Assembly (NCBI RefSeq): GCF_033807715.1
Contig: NC_084599.1
Location: 32,712,160-32,776,159, forward strand
Length of the DNA stretch: 64,000 nt
Direction of reading: 5' to 3'
DNA from: Cololabis saira
Taxonomy: Eukaryota > Chordata > Actinopteri > Beloniformes > Belonidae
Position numbers and translations under genes: made by a program. Numbering within the stretch: position 1 is the first letter of the stretch; every line of letters begins with the position of its first letter. This document shows positions 22,201 to 36,200 of this stretch, piece after piece. The notes under the pieces were generated by a model. The model ran no database searches, had not been told where the DNA came from, and was given only the letters and a program-made list of their open reading frames with translations.

Positions 22201-23955
22201 AACTTTTTACCAACTCTATTCATATTGTCAAAGCTATTAGACCAAATCATATGTCATCCTTTATCCCCTCTGGGTTTTTAATTTCGGATTTTTGGCAGCT
22301 GCTTGATTGAGGAGTTTGTTGCAGAGAATAATCTCTTTCACCAAAAAGGAAAAGTAAAATTTCTTTTAGAGCATGTTGCTGATCTTGGCAGGTTGTACAA
22401 GCTACAGGGTTCCTGCTATCGCGGCACGTCTCAACCCGACACTTTTCCTTGAACACTTGCCACTCCCTCCCAGCGCTCTGCCTGTGTCAGCTGTTATTCA
22501 TAAAGGTCTGTGAACTTGACATCAAAACACCGTTTTATATGACATTAAACTCCAGTATCCTCTCCTTATAGGCCACTGGGATAATCAATCACTTGTAAGA
22601 TTGTGCCAATGTGTTAGCACACAGCGTGGTGCCGGGATCAGGACATGAATAACATCAGAGTGGATTGGATTACTAGGAGTTTGAATGTGGTCGGTGGGAT
22701 TGTTTAAGTTTGGTTTTGCTGAATTTTCTTTAGCCTAAAATCTGATCCAAGCTGGATAAATACTGATTTAATGATGTGGACAGTTCGAGCTGTTTTAGCA
22801 TTAATGTTATAGTTGCCACCCTGTGCCTGTAAAGTTCCTGAACTTGCCTGGTATGTGCTGGTTTTAGCTTATAAACATGAAACCTGTGAAGGTTATGCTT
22901 AAACTGAATGAAGCTGATCTCAGCTTTCTCATATATCCAAAGAAACCGCTGACATTTATAACCCCTGATACTATGTGTTTATATGTCAAATAGTCATATC
23001 TGATGAAAGAAATTACTGCATTCTCCCCATCGTGTCTTTGCCTCTATGAAAAAGAGCTTTTTCGTCTCAATCGAGAGTAGCACAAGGATGAGTACTGATG
23101 AGATAAAAGCACTGTAATACTAATGAGAGAAGTGGTAAACACATCTCCAGGAGGTGACAAGATCTTTCACAAAGTTGGGGATTAACTTATATAAACACTA
23201 AGTTTTGACCAAATATGATCTATCGTTGCTCTGAATGTCTCATTTCAAACTTGTATCCAAAAGATTTTTTAAATCAGCTTTTGAAGCAGAAATATATATG
23301 ATGAAACAGGAAATTCACTTCAAATTGATTTTTTTTAAAGCACAACATTAATATTTTGAAAATTGAATCTTTTATTTTATTTGTCAGGAGCTGAATAAAA
23401 AAGGCATTCCACATCTCAAATATTTCAGCAGGGGGTCCAGCTCGGGAAGCTAATTTTACCCCTTAGTGAGGCTGTTTCACCCACAAGGAAGTGCAGTGGG
23501 GGAAGACGTGGCGGTTGTTGAGTATCACTTCATAAGAAACTTCAGCATTCGCAGAGAGGTGAAACATCAACGAACATTTTTTACCATCTTAGATTGGGAT
23601 TGTACATTGATGAATCTCTTCCTCGTGTTCGCGTTGTTTTTCTTGTAACGCTGTCAGATTTTCACAAGATCACGCAACAAACCTGAAAATATCACAACAG
23701 TATTGAACAACTGCACCCAAGAGAAAATTCTGTTTTTTTTCTTTCACTTGCTCTGCTTGAAAAATATTGGATGATCATTTCAAAATCCCAAAGATTTTAT
23801 GAATTTTTATATATTTCATCATGTTTCATTATGCTCCATATCATATTAGCATGAACTGGATTTCCGAGTTAATATACCATAAAACATGATCTTATCTTCT
23901 GTTCAGTCAAAATAATAAACAAAAACAAAAGAAATTGCAGGTATGGCGTATTCTA
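19267..23955. other. Long unassigned AT-rich intergenic stretch
   Basis: Nearly 4.7 kb without any open frame, splice-supported exon, transposon end or RNA gene that I recognise. It lacks the obvious repeats that crowd the rest of the window, so single-copy conserved regulatory DNA could be present, but nothing in the sequence alone proves that. Confidence 0.4.
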
Positions 23956-23959
23956 CTTC

Positions 23960-25620
23960 TTTTGGCTTTTCCCTTTTAGGGGATGCCACAGTGGATTATC
24001 CTCTGTCACACCAGCCATCTTCCTCTGTCACACCAGCCATCTTCCTCTGTCACACCAGCCATCTTCCTCTGTCACAAAGCATCTCTTACTTTATCTTTAA
24101 GACATCTAACCCTGGCTGTTCCTCTGGTGTGCTTGTTCTTTATCTTATCCATCCTTGTTACTCCCAAAGAAACTCTATTGCCATGCACAGTTCATCCCAA
24201 GTAATTAAACTCTTGCACCTCCTTCATCTCTACTCCTTGTATCCTCAGTGCTCTGCCTGCTTCTCTTTTATTTTGTACATATGTATTCCATCTTGTTGTG
24301 GCTGTCCATTCCTCATCTGTCTAGCATGTATCTCCACCTGTCCAGGTCCACCTGCTCTCTGCTCTCAGTATAAATCCCAAAACAATCCGCATAGTCCATG
24401 GAGAGTCCTATCTGACCTCATCAGTGAACCTATCCATCAGTATGACAAACAGGAAGGTGCTCAGGTCTGATCCTTGCTGCAGTCCCACTTCCACATGAAA
24501 CCCCTCTGTTACTCCTACTCCACACTTCACCGCTGTCTTGCTATCTGCGCACATGTTGTGTACCACTAAACATATTTTTATGCCACTCTTCTAACCCATT
24601 GTGATGAGCAGAGAAGTTAACTAAATGCAGAAATGCTCCTTAAAGAGCTGAGTCTTTAGCTTGCTCTTAAAAGAAGGCACTGACCCTGCGGATCGGACAG
24701 TTTGGTAGGTAGTTCCACCATCGGGGAACAATGGAAGAGGAGAGTCTAGCAACTGATTTGACACCACGTTGTGGTGGAAGCTCTTAATCTACAAACATAC
24801 AAACAACTCCTTCTCCTTCATGTATAGTGCTCTTTATTGGCATAAAAATACTGCTTCTTATAAATTCTAAACATTCATTTTTAAATGTAGTCTCCATTTG
24901 CTTTCCCATGTGTTCATTGTGGGGCTCATCAGCCTATACCTAGTTAATACACCTTTGGACATCCCTTTTTGTCGCTGATAACTGGCACAAGTACACTTTG
25001 TCACAACTAATCAGGTTTTCTTTCACCCTCAAAGATGTTGTTGAACAATCTAGTTGAATACTTCACTTGCTCATCTCCAAGACACTTCCATACCTCCAGC
25101 GGTATGTCATCAGTGTTGGTCCTGATGATATGACGGTTGATGGTGGTTATTGGTCTACAGGCACAGCCCCGTACACCATTCTCTCTTTCATTTTTGTCAT
25201 TCATCAGTTCTCCAGAGTATTCTTTCCATCTTGCCCCCACACTCTCATTTGTTAGCCCATTTTGATCTCTATCGTTTTCCTCTCAAACCTCCTGAACACC
25301 CTTCCAATTTTTCAATTTCTCAGTCTCACCAGTTGGTATGAATGCTTCTCTCCTACCTGCGTGGTCAGCCTCTCAATCAACTCATCCTAAGCCTTCCATT
25401 TAGCCTTTGCCACCTCACTCTTTGTCTTCCAGTGCATTTTTGTACTTTTGACTACTTTCTTCATCTCCCTTACCTTTCCTACTTATACTCTCCTGAACCT
25501 TTTCATTGCACTGCCAAGTTTCCTTATTTTCCCTCATCTGTCCAGATGACACACCAGGCACCTTTCTGTCCTATGTTTGTGGTTGGCCAGTCATCTGGCA
25601 GTCCTTCACTGAGGTAATTA
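23960..25620 (-). pseudogene. RTE-type LINE reverse-transcriptase pseudogene
   Basis: Read from 25620 towards 23960 on the minus strand, a degraded RT of the RTE type can be followed. RWKEYSGELMNDKNERENGV lies near 25230, then DDIPLEVWKCLG near 25110, LFNNIFEGERKPD near 25020, and a block corresponding to the YRxxxLMSxTMKxWE region near 24930. SGLSTFLFVILMDRFTDEV lies near 24430, then DYADCFGIYTESREQV at about 24396-24350, then the MEYICTK region near 24280. The YADD catalytic box of the palm has become YADC, and frameshifts and stops are frequent, so it is inactive. About 200 bases at 24600-24790 do not fit the RT and look like an inserted or unrelated repeat. Neither the 5' endonuclease region nor a 3' tail is clearly preserved. 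Confidence 0.75.
24000..24077. repeat. 22-bp tandem repeat, about 3.5 copies
   Basis: The unit CCTCTGTCACACCAGCCATC plus TT is repeated almost perfectly at 24000-24021, 24022-24043 and 24044-24065, then partially. It lies within the downstream part of the RTE pseudogene. There are no spacers, so it is a small minisatellite and not a CRISPR array. Confidence 0.9.
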
Positions 25621-25639
25621 AGAATAACACGGATCAGTA

Positions 25640-26097
25640 CCTGTGATGTAATTAATATTTTGGAAAAAATGATCTCTCAGAATGCACAAAAGTTTTCGTC
25701 TAAAATCCTTTCTATCAACAGATTGCCACAGACTGTTTGTACTGCTTCCATCAGGCAGGCGGTACAGAAACATACGGACCACAACAAACGGGCTGAGGGA
25801 CAACTTTTTCCTCAGAGCTGTGAGAACCTTCACCCCCCTGCAGCCCAACTCACACACAGATGCCTCCTGACCTCCCCCGACAGCAATACACATACACCCA
25901 CCCTCCTCCACCCACATGCACATTTTCATTGCATTTCAGAATTTAATATTGTACTATATTTTTAAGTATTTTAATGTATTTTAAAGTATTTTATTGTATT
26001 GTTGCTGTTGTTTTATTTTTTATTTTTCTTTGCAAACGAGAGCTGCAAGGTCAATTTCACTGAACTTGTTCAGCAACAATAAAGACATCTAATCTAA
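25640..26097 (+). mobile_element. Non-LTR retrotransposon 3' end
   Basis: The plus strand reads LPSGRRYRNIRTTTNGLRDN followed by FFLRAVRTF (25748-25830), a C-terminal signature common in fish LINE ORFs. It is followed by a 3' UTR with an AATAAAG signal and an (ATCTA)n-type end, CAATAAAGACATCTAATCTA, at about 26077-26096. The copy is 5'-truncated. A similar tail occurs at 58480-58662. Confidence 0.65.
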
Positions 26098-26404
26098 TTT
26101 AGACAAATAATGTATTGTGGCCCAATGCTAAAATAAGATCATTTCCTCTCATTTCTATGTGATGGTTGCACAGAATTTCAACTTTGGTGCATGTTGTTTC
26201 TTAATGATATAACGTTTTGTGGAGACAGCTATTGAAAGAGAGAGGTGAGAGAAAGTGCAATCTTGTGGTCTGTTTCGGTTTCTAATATTGCAGAGGTAGT
26301 TCTTCAGCAGCCAAGCAGCGCCATGTGACCGTAACCGGATCACCACACAGCTGTAGCACCAGGCACCCCGGTCGTCCCCAAGGCCGCAAGAACAGCGACA
26401 GGGC

Positions 26405-26451
26405 AGGTCCACACACAGACACACAGACACACACACACACACACACACACA

Positions 26452-26518
<67 letters not shown>
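26405..26518. repeat. (CA)n microsatellite
   Basis: A CA array with a few CAGACA interruptions near its left side. The long Val-Cys frames on the minus strand are artefacts. Confidence 0.97.
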
Positions 26519-26520
<2 letters not shown>

Positions 26521-29500
26521 ATCACTGTATGGAAAATCCCACAAAGTACAGGATGAGGGTAAATGGGGAGGTGCAGGAGAGAACTCTACACTGCCTGTTT
26601 CAAAGATGTTTTTAAAGCTGTGAAATTTCTGGTCCTACCACGGCAGACTCGGTTACACACAGGGCTGTCTTTTAAGTTGAGAGGCTGTATGTTTGTTCTT
26701 CTGTTAAATGAAGGGTGGCGGTGGTCAGACCAGGACCCAACTACAGTCAATTAGGAATGTGGCTGTCAGAGGGCAGACCACACTCTTGTTCCCTATTAAA
26801 GCATTGTTGTTTCTTTTAGCTCTGATTGCCATTGCTGTGAGTTCGCAGAGTGCATTGTCTCAAAGTAGCTGGAATCTTTTGAAAGAAAACTGTAACTGAA
26901 ATGTCTCACAGTCAGATCTCAAATGAGTATTTGTTGGTACAGAATAAACAAAAGATAACGGATCTGAATATTATCACACCTGATATTTTTATTGAAACCA
27001 CTAATACATTTGTCTCACTTTGAAATCCCTTTTTTATGAAATGGTCTTGAAGTCACAGCGTTGTGAGATCTGCAGTACACAAAATCTATCTGTGGAGATA
27101 TTTACATTGGCTGTCTGGCGATATTATCTATTGATTGTATCTCGTTTGCTGGCTGGTTGTCTGACACTTGCAGCGATTGCACATCTCTCCGCTATAATCC
27201 AGATTTTTAAAAACAAATTGCAATGATTAGATCTCTTCAGACAACAATAGACAGCTCCAGCATCTATTTGATGCCATTGTCGAATTTTGAAATACTGTGA
27301 TAAATCACTCTCTGTTTTGTTTTCCGGAGTCCAAATGAAACACCCCATCAGATGGAGAGGGTCAATATGATTGAGAGCTTGTCTTGTCTGTACGTACGTA
27401 ACGGTGGTCTCATTTGCAGTTAAAAACGTTACTGTTTGGCCATCGCTTCACATTACTCATGCCTAAACAGCAGTTTTTGCCTTCATAAATATACCTCTCA
27501 TAGATTTTAAATATGATTGCATTGCATCAAGATTATTGTGTGCTAACTCAAGTAACTTTTTTTTTCTCTCCCTTTGTCACAAATCAAATTTAGAGCGCCG
27601 TCCCCATGTTTTGAACACATACACACAAGTGTACGGTAACCCTACACCAGTATTCCTGAGTCAGGCTTGGCTACCAGACACCAGCGAGCATGCAGAGCTG
27701 TTGCAGGGCAGGGTAAGGCAGCAGCAAATCAAAAGTGCATGGCAAGTTGGCAGACAGATCAAACGCTCTGCCCTGAGCCATGACACTCAGTGTTGCATGA
27801 TACTTGTTGAAATAAATAGAAGGATTGCTGTGTAGAGTGTAATGAACACTCATCAGCATAGCAAATGCAGTGTCCTGCAGATAAAAATAAAAGCATCTAA
27901 CAATGAGACCCTTCATTGCTGAAGTTGTTTTAGTATTTGAAGAAATGTAGAGCTTAGCACTGATGATACATTTCGAGTTGATTTCATTTACATTTCTTTC
28001 TTCTAAATGAATAGTTAAAGCAATCACTTGAACAACATGGAGCAGCATCATTCATCATGAGCGGATTTAATCACACAGGCAAGGGATCACTTTGGGAAAC
28101 CTTTTTTGACTCAACAATAGTCCAAAGGCACCATCGAAGTATCTGGGCTCAGTGGTATCTGTGATGGATCATCGCAGACGGTCAATGATAAGACCAAAAG
28201 CTAGGACTTGGGATGATAAGGGGTTGTATTGGTACCCTTGGAAAAAGGGTCTTGAAAGTTCTGTGATGTCAGCACTTATTCAGAAAACCTCATGGAGATT
28301 TTAGAGCAACATATGGTGCCCTGAAGACAACATCTTTTCCAGGCAACTCCATGCAATTTTTAATAGGACTCGTCTGCTTCTCAAGCTTGGAGCTTCCAGC
28401 TAGCAGCTGTTCTTCAAACTGTTCATGAAACACCCGGAAGTACATCTTGAAGTGACTGTGGATCATATTTGGGCTCCTAAACTGAGTTTTATAACTCATT
28501 AATTTTAGTTCAGTCACATTCAGTCCTATTCAATTCAGTTCAGTTCAATGATATTTTATTTATACCCAAATGAAAATGTGATTATATTAGAATACTACAT
28601 AAAACATAATTTATTTATATTATATTCATCTAGGTAGTTTTCTATCATTTTTGTACACTCCTACCAGTAACAGAAATGCTCACAAGAGAGAAAAAATGAA
28701 TTTGATTTGTTTCAAAGACTAACGATTGCATGAATCTAGTGATAAACGTCAATGGTAACACTGAATTTAAAGTTATTTTTTATCCTCTTCCTCAACTGCT
28801 GACTCAGGGAGTCTTACCTTTAAACTGATGACAAGCTTTTGTTTGCAGCGTGCAGCAGCGGGTTGCTGGTGCTGGTTTTCTGTGGCACGCCACCACATGC
28901 TTGTCTTTTTGTGATGTATTTATCTGGTGATGGAAATTTGCTCTGTCTAGGTGGAAAACTTTGTTTTGTAAAATGCATGTGTATATTGTATCATGCTTTG
29001 AATGATCATAAGTCCCCAGTACAGGGAGCACGTGTTGTGTTATATTACATTGAGAGTTTTATAGTGTAAGGGGTCGAAATCAATTATATTTAAAGGACTA
29101 TTGTGGTTTTAAGTTCCTTAAATAAGAAAGCCAGAGATTAAAATTATGAATAAAACAAAGCTCCTCGATCTGAAAGGGCAGAAAAATCCTGTACAACATC
29201 TCACAAGATTATTCTGGCATGTTAGCTGTAAAAATAGAGGATTTAGCTCAGTATAGCTATTCAGATGCCATAGGAGTTTGAGTGATTCCCTTTAAGCACT
29301 CACTCAGTTACTGCAGAGATGGACACACACCAAACCCACACACGAACCAAAGCAATTACGACTGAGTATATCACAAAACATTTGTATTATCACGTTTTTT
29401 ATGTTCCAACAAACCTACATTCATGTAAATTAATCTGAAGGCAAAACTTGGAATTCTGCCATTTGAGGTTTGAGGAATGACGGACATATTTTTCAACTGA

Positions 29501-30214
29501 CGCATTGCTGTTTGGGTTTGGCAAATATTAGTGAAATTTTCCATTTTTCACGTCTGTTCAACAAATTTATAGAACATGATCATTTTCAGTTTTTTAAGAG
29601 TACCAGCAAAAACACGATTTAAGGCCTTTGAGCAAGAATACTGTTTCTATCTGTCCAAATTTAGCATGTCTGTCTCTTATCACATACTTTTTCTGTTCAA
29701 ACATCCACAGGCTAACACCATGAAATTTAGATTGTTTCTCCCAAAGAAGCGCCAAGGGAAATGACCTTGCCCCACCAAGACATGTGCTTTTAGTCCGCTC
29801 TTATTCCGTAATGAGGCGAGCTGGCAGGGTGATCAAAGGCTTTCCACTGACTCCTGATACTAAATGTTGCTGATGATCTGTCCGAGGGGAGAGCTGACTG
29901 ATCATACCAAACAAGTGGAGGTGTCGGGCTGCATCAATCTGGTCTTGATTTGAGGCCAGAGCCCTGTGAAACGCTCCCTTGAATGAGAATTTGCCTTCCT
30001 CGCATGCATAATCATGCGCATAACAAGCGTAAACACAGACAGGTGGTAAAAAATGAAGACAATGATAATTCTGCAATTCACAATTATAGTGTGACGTCTT
30101 CATGCTAAACAAGGAAGATGCCAAAGGGGGTGTGTTTAGATTGCACTGGATAGTTAAGGGGCTAGTTCATAATAACAAATTAATTGGGCGACAAATGAAG
30201 GTTTTTAGACTAGA
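26519..30214. other. Unassigned intergenic sequence
   Basis: About 3.7 kb without a recognisable gene or RNA gene. A short LINE-type tail (TTCAATTCAGTTCAGTTCAA, minus orientation) lies at about 28525-28560. Everything else is unassigned. Confidence 0.4.
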
Positions 30215-30592
30215 CTTTTTAGACTAGTGGCGACCGAGCCTTTTCAGCTATAGCCCCTAAACTCTGGAACGAGCTACCTCCCCACATTAAAATGGCCCCC
30301 ACAGTGGAAATTTTTAAATCTCGTCTTAAAACGTATTTTTATTCTTTGGCTTTTAATCCAGCATGAGAGTTGTGTGGTCTCTGTCCTGTCTTTTATATTT
30401 CTGAATCACTGGTTGTTGTCTGTCTGGTGGGTTTTTATTTCGTGCTTTTATGTACTCTTATCTATTTTACTCTGTTTTTAGTTTTTACTATTTTATCATA
30501 TTTTATTTTACTCATTGTGCAGCACTTTGGTAACCTTGTTGTTTTTAAAATGTGCTATACAAATAAAGTGGATTGGATTGGATTGGACTTTT
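30215..30592 (+). mobile_element. L2/Rex-like LINE 3' end
   Basis: The plus strand reads FSAIAPKLWNELPPHI at about 30243-30290, then a block reading IFKSRLKTYFYSLAFNP, ending near 30360. This is the C-terminal end of an L2-like LINE protein. The UTR ends with GTGCTATACAAATAAAGTGG and a GATTG microsatellite tail. The copy is truncated at the 5' side. The open frame at 30370-30594 is UTR. Confidence 0.72.
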
Positions 30593-31069
30593 AAAGGAAA
30601 CCCTTTGAACAAATATAAAATCTACACACTCAGGTTCACCATCTTTGAATCAAGACAATTATCCATCCCACTGGATTTTGTTGTATCTCTTAATTAAGTA
30701 ATGGAAAGCAATCGATTGCTATGGATTTGGAATTGGCTATGCCTCCTTCCCCCAGTTGTCCCCAGGAGCTCACCATGGAAAAGTGATAATGGCCGTGCTC
30801 CCTTATCAGCCCAATGGTGGTCTTGTGCATTGCAGAGGAACTTTTTGGTCAACGGCTGCACATTATCAACTTTGCGCGGAAGATTTGACCTACACACACA
30901 TGCCACAAACCTAAAGTGGCATTTGCATTATTTTAATTAGCCATCAAAACATTAACCATGTTCCAGCCTCAAACCCAAGTGAGCGTGAAGCGGATTTTTT
31001 TTTAAATGCCAATTTTATTAAACCAATTTAAATAAAAACTACACAGAAGAGGTGAGTGGAGTGGGCTTA

Positions 31070-31168
31070 AGATGCATTTCTACTATGTGATATTTGAATG
31101 TGTCTGTAAAGCACGTTGAATCACCTTGTTGTTGAATTGTGTTATACAAATAAACTTGCCTTTCCTTA
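31070..31168 (+). mobile_element. Short L2-like LINE 3' tail
   Basis: GTGTTATACAAATAAACTTG followed by a CCTTT-type tail matches the end of the L2-like elements at 30215 and 39170. Only the last hundred bases are present. Confidence 0.5.
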
Positions 31169-33011
31169 CTCCTTGAAACCAGCTGCCATGATCAGAACTT
31201 GAAAAGGGAGCTGTATCTTGAGAGGTATCTTGACTAAAGCACATCACAGATATTTCATAGAGACCACAGAAATCGGTCAAAACTGTTTGGAAAAAGCACG
31301 TATCTGCTCTAATATTGCCTGTGCCTGGACCTTATTCATGTCTCCCCTACAAAACAGCTCTCAAAATGATATCTATTTTATTTTCTCTCGTTTTTCCCGT
31401 CACTACAGCTGCTGAAATAGAAATATCAGAGTTTGTAGACAGAGTTGTTTTTTTTTTTTATCCTGAATGGAGTGAAATCAATCTGGCTGAAATGGAAATG
31501 CGCGAACAGAGCACACAAGGTGGGTGACAGAAGGCAGAGGGCCAGGAGCTGAGGCGAAGTGTTGGAGCTGCTACTCATTCAAAAAACATGTTTCAGCCAG
31601 TTGACACTGCTTTGTCAGCAATCTGCCCTGAATCTAATAACGCTCCACATCCCCTTTCCTTCTCCTTTCCTCCTCCTGGCGCACAGAGGGAAATGTTAAT
31701 AAACTGGTGAATGCAGATACAATCAAGACGATCCAAAAAGCACAGAACAATACCGGTAATCTGTCTGACCCTGGCTGTAACCTAACGAGAGAGTCGGACG
31801 TGAGTGGCATTGGACGTGGGGAGACTCTCCGCCGAGCCCCCACCAACTTCGTCTGAGGATGCTCCGAAATGAAACATGGGGGAAATTAGCTTTTCCTTTA
31901 GTGTTTTGCCTGAAGGAGGCGGATTTATATCCTTTTTTGTTCTTCCTCACACCTTTGTGACTGATTGCGTGTCTTTTTATCATCACGTTGGAGATGTTGA
32001 TTCGTTCTCAGAAGAGGTTTGAATATTATAACACTCACACAGATAGCAGTATAATGAAACACATAACACACACTTGGTGCTTTCATGCTCAAAACTCTTC
32101 CTTTGTGCCAATCTTCACAATCCTTGTCTGTCTGCGGGGGGGGAAAAAAAACAAGTGGAGTAGAAGGCACTCTGATATGCTGGTAGGCATCCACAAACAA
32201 AGACGGCGTTATCGCCTCAGTGTTGACGCCACAAGGTCCAGAGTTGTCAAATGTATCTGACCTCCATCTCTGTGAGATCACAGAGCAGAACAAAAAAACT
32301 GGAAAAGGAAAAAAGTAAGAAAGTGGATATAGATCAAATGCGTGTTCAAACAAACTCAACTGGCGTCAGCCTCGGTGTACAATAAAGAACAATGTCGCCT
32401 AGGCAACACTGGCTCCCTCCTATTTGCCCTTTGGTGCTTTTTTGTTCCCCCCGTTTGTTTCACAGTATGTTCTTGAGATGAAATTGTGCTTTATGAGAAA
32501 TTAAACAGAAGGCTCCTTTTTGATTGGTACATTTTAAATCATAAAGTCACAATGACAGACTACAATCTGAGAACGTGTCGTGTGTTTGGAGAAAAAGAGC
32601 AAAACCGATGCAACACGGATATGAAACGGACTCAAGGACAAGGAAATATCCAGATATGATATCCAGGCTGTTTTTAGGTTGTTGTAAGAACATTTTCAAG
32701 AAATCTTTGGTCCTTCACCTCATATTTGTCTTCTTTTTTTTCTCATGAGAGATTTTAAGGCTGCTCAAAAGACCGAGGCCCCATCGAGATTTTGCTTTTT
32801 TTTTTAAAATCAAAAAAATGAACAAAGAAATAGGTACATTTTCCACACTTAACTTTTTCCTTATTTGATTTATGACTGTACTGTATATTAAACTGTGGGA
32901 AAAGATAATAAACTACTGATGAAATCAGGGTCTTTCTTTTCTCCACTGCTCCTTTACAAGACAAAAATTTAAAAATTCAGTATTGTAGATCATATATTTA
33001 TATGCCAGTCT
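31169..33011. other. 3' flank of dmrt2b, unassigned
   Basis: No second gene is visible within this 1.8 kb downstream of the dmrt2b polyadenylation signal. Short open frames have no recognisable similarity. Confidence 0.4.
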
Positions 33012-33017
33012 TTTATT
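33012..33017 (-). terminator. Candidate polyadenylation signal of dmrt2b
   Basis: AATAAA on the minus strand, about 195 bases after the dmrt2b stop codon. It is the first canonical hexamer downstream of the stop. Confidence 0.5.
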
Positions 33018-33212
33018 TTTATGAGAGATACAATATTAAAATTATAAAATAAAATGTTTCTGAAATAAGGAAAACTATATCTCTTAAGCTGTTGCCACTT
33101 TAAAGGGAGGTGTTATAAAATCTGTAATACAAATTTGCGATTCTTACATTAAAGCAGTGGATCGAAGGCTGTACATAAGCAAGTGCATGGAAGTCGGCTC
33201 TTCGTCTGCCTG

Positions 33213-36200
33213 TCAGGCCCTCAGCAGGGCCTCCACAGAGAAAGGCAGCGGCTTCACAGCGGGGGTCTTCGCTGAGCTGCCATGAGGGCCCTTCACAGAG
33301 TCTGCACGAGGACCGGCCTGTGGGGGGGGGGAGTGAGCGTTCCAGCCTTTAGCTGCCAGAGGTCTGGGATCACAAGTCCTGCTGGGTGCACCCATGTCTG
33401 GCTCACTCAGGACATCCTGATCTGATCCCGAAATAGAGAGTGTGGTTGTTGAAGAGCTATCCGAGTCCATTATTTCTGTTGGTTGTGAAGGGGATTTGGC
33501 ACGGACAACGCATGACCCGGCGCTGTCATCATTTCTGAGTCTTTGTTGAGGTGGGACAGGTATTAGCTCTGGCTGGCTTTTCCTCCCACAACCTTTCCAA
33601 CTGTTCCGCACCTCCTCGTCCTCCGCGTGTTGCTCTGAGCTTTGGCGAAATAAAAAGTCATTACCGTCACCTCCTGCTGAGGACCTGCTCTTTAGGTAGA
33701 AGAACTCATAAAACTGGAGGCCACACTCGTAAAGAGGTTTATATTTATATACAGGCACACAGCTAGCTGTCCCTGCAGAGGAAGGGTCTTTGCTGGGAGG
33801 GCAGCAGTGGAGGCCGGGGGAGATGTGCAGAGGTGCAGGATGAAACATGGGGATGAGAGCCGAGGGCGGGAAAGGAACGTCACTCTGCAGCTCCCTCTGT
33901 CTCAGCTCCCGCTGCAGCATCACGTTCTCCAGCTCCTTGTCGGCGAAGGCGCGCCTCTTCCTCATGCGCGCGCTGATGGACGGGCACGGGAAGTGCGCCT
34001 GGTCGCGCTGCGGCTGCTTCGACCAGCAGGACGCGTCGACCTCTGGATGCACGGCCGGTTTCAACCCTGAACATGGGAGCAAGGCCACACACTCATTTAT
34101 GTAATCACTTTATGCACAATAAAGTTGTTCCAGCCACTTAATTGCTGAGTTTATGTTTGAACGCTTAGCTGTTTATTATTTTAATTATGCAGTTGGTTAG
34201 TTGTGTCATTTTCGCTTTGCTGAGGGCACAGAGAGACTGAGAGGACGATAAAAAAGACAAAGTATGACTTGACTGCGAGCCAGCAAGAATTAATAAACAA
34301 AATGATGGCCTAGAGTTGCAAAGTAGAGAAGCTAAAATATGGAGTTTAAATAAATAAATGAAGTGTGTCTGTTAATGTCCAATTTGCAGCGAGGACAACT
34401 GGACAAATGCAGTCGCAGTTACAAAGTTACTCAAACGTTCATGTTCCCTGGTGAGGATACATGTTCATGAATTTATTTAAATGCATTGTGAGTTGTAATG
34501 TACAACTTAGCGACAGACTACTATTCCTCACAATAAAAGAAGAAAGAAAGGAAAAAAAGAAAGAAAGAAGAAAATCTGAAACCCAGTTTTTACAGAACTT
34601 GAATAAAAAAAACGGTTATAGCTACAGTTAAGATAAATCTGCAGGAAACCTGCATCGTCTTTAAGTGTAATACATAAACATATAAAATATCAAATGAATT
34701 TTATGTATAAAAAGAGTTACTACTACTACTACTACTACTACTACTGTCATTTAGCAGGCGCTTTTATCCGAAGCGACTTACATCTGAGAGAACAAGCAAG
34801 CAAGAAATCACATAGGAGTTACATCTTAAATGTGAACATGCATAATATGTAGTTTGGTATATAAACCTGGGAGTAATCCCAACTACCATCAAGAGATTCA
34901 AAGCACAAAAACACAGCGAAAGCCATAAAACCAATTCGTCTTGAGTGATCTTTTATCAAATGAAAAAGAGGTACCGAAAAAGTCATGGGTGAAAAAGAGG
35001 GATGTTAATAAGAAAGAGGATGTTAATTAAAGTTTACCCTGCAGGATGCTCTTCGCCACGATGCTTGACTCGGCTGCTCTGGTGTAACCCAGATACGATG
35101 TTTTCCTCAACGGAGCTGCACACTTGACCCCCCTTTTGCTCTGAGAGAAACATGTGAATAGGAATTAGACGTCTGGCCGTGATTGTATTATGCAGAGACC
35201 CTCCTCAAGGGTAATTAAAAGTGATTAATACATATGTAAGACACAGGTAGAGAGAATGTCTGGGGCTGAAATATGAAAGAAAGACAGATATTTAGTACTT
35301 GCTAAAAATGTATGATATTTTATTTAAAGAGGCACTTAACTGGCATAGTGATAAATATATAATGAAGACTAAATATATATTTCAGTAATTATGTACTACT
35401 AATTTTTGCTCTGAGTAAGAACTTTAGACTGATTTATCTTACAAATCACTGTAATACTAGAACAGAATCTGAATAAAGTTAGTCATGTTTAACAGTATAT
35501 ATAACTTTCTTACATCTTTTGAAAATATCATTAGTTCAAGTTTGCTTTATTCTCTTAGAGTGTTTTATTTTCCCCCAAATTCACTCTTGTGGCAAAGATC
35601 TTAAACAGATTAAAGTAAACAGAAGAAGCTCATCCAAGTCATCAGAAAATCAACATTAAGAATACTACACACATTGCAGCAAATTTATGTTGGATTGGAG
35701 ATTTAAAAAAATAAATAAATAAAAAAATAGATTATAATAGTATACTATAAAAAGTATCAGTTTCACACAAGATCTGCCTTAAAAAAAGAGAAAGAAAAGC
35801 TTGTTTTGAAGTCTCCAAAAAGAACATTTTGTAAAGACCAATTGGGAGAACGTTAGAAAATAATGTGTTTAAAATATGTAATGTAGTATTCAGTTGTTGT
35901 GGTTTGTTGGTTGCTGGGTTTTTTTAAATTCCACAACGTTTTTATTTCCCTCTTGTGTGTAATTGCTTCATAAGCAAACCCGGAGCCCCCTCTCCCCCGT
36001 CTACTACGGACTGCCCCCCCATCCCTCTCTACGTTACATTAACGTAAAGACTCCAATCCTGACCTTATGCGTTACATTAACGCACATCCTAGGTCAACTT
36101 TGCACAGACTCATATCCGGCACTTTAAAACCTCATGTTGTACATTTTCTCTTTTCATTATATATTTGCTCTTTGTACTGCACCAATAACCACAACAAATT

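Noticed and set aside
24000..24077. Possible CRISPR-like array
   Set aside because: Three and a half head-to-tail 22-bp units without spacers, in a eukaryotic LINE pseudogene; it is a minisatellite.
26155..26615. Val-Cys and Thr-His open frames
   Set aside because: Products of the (CA)n microsatellite; also true of the (GT)n at 1046-1143.
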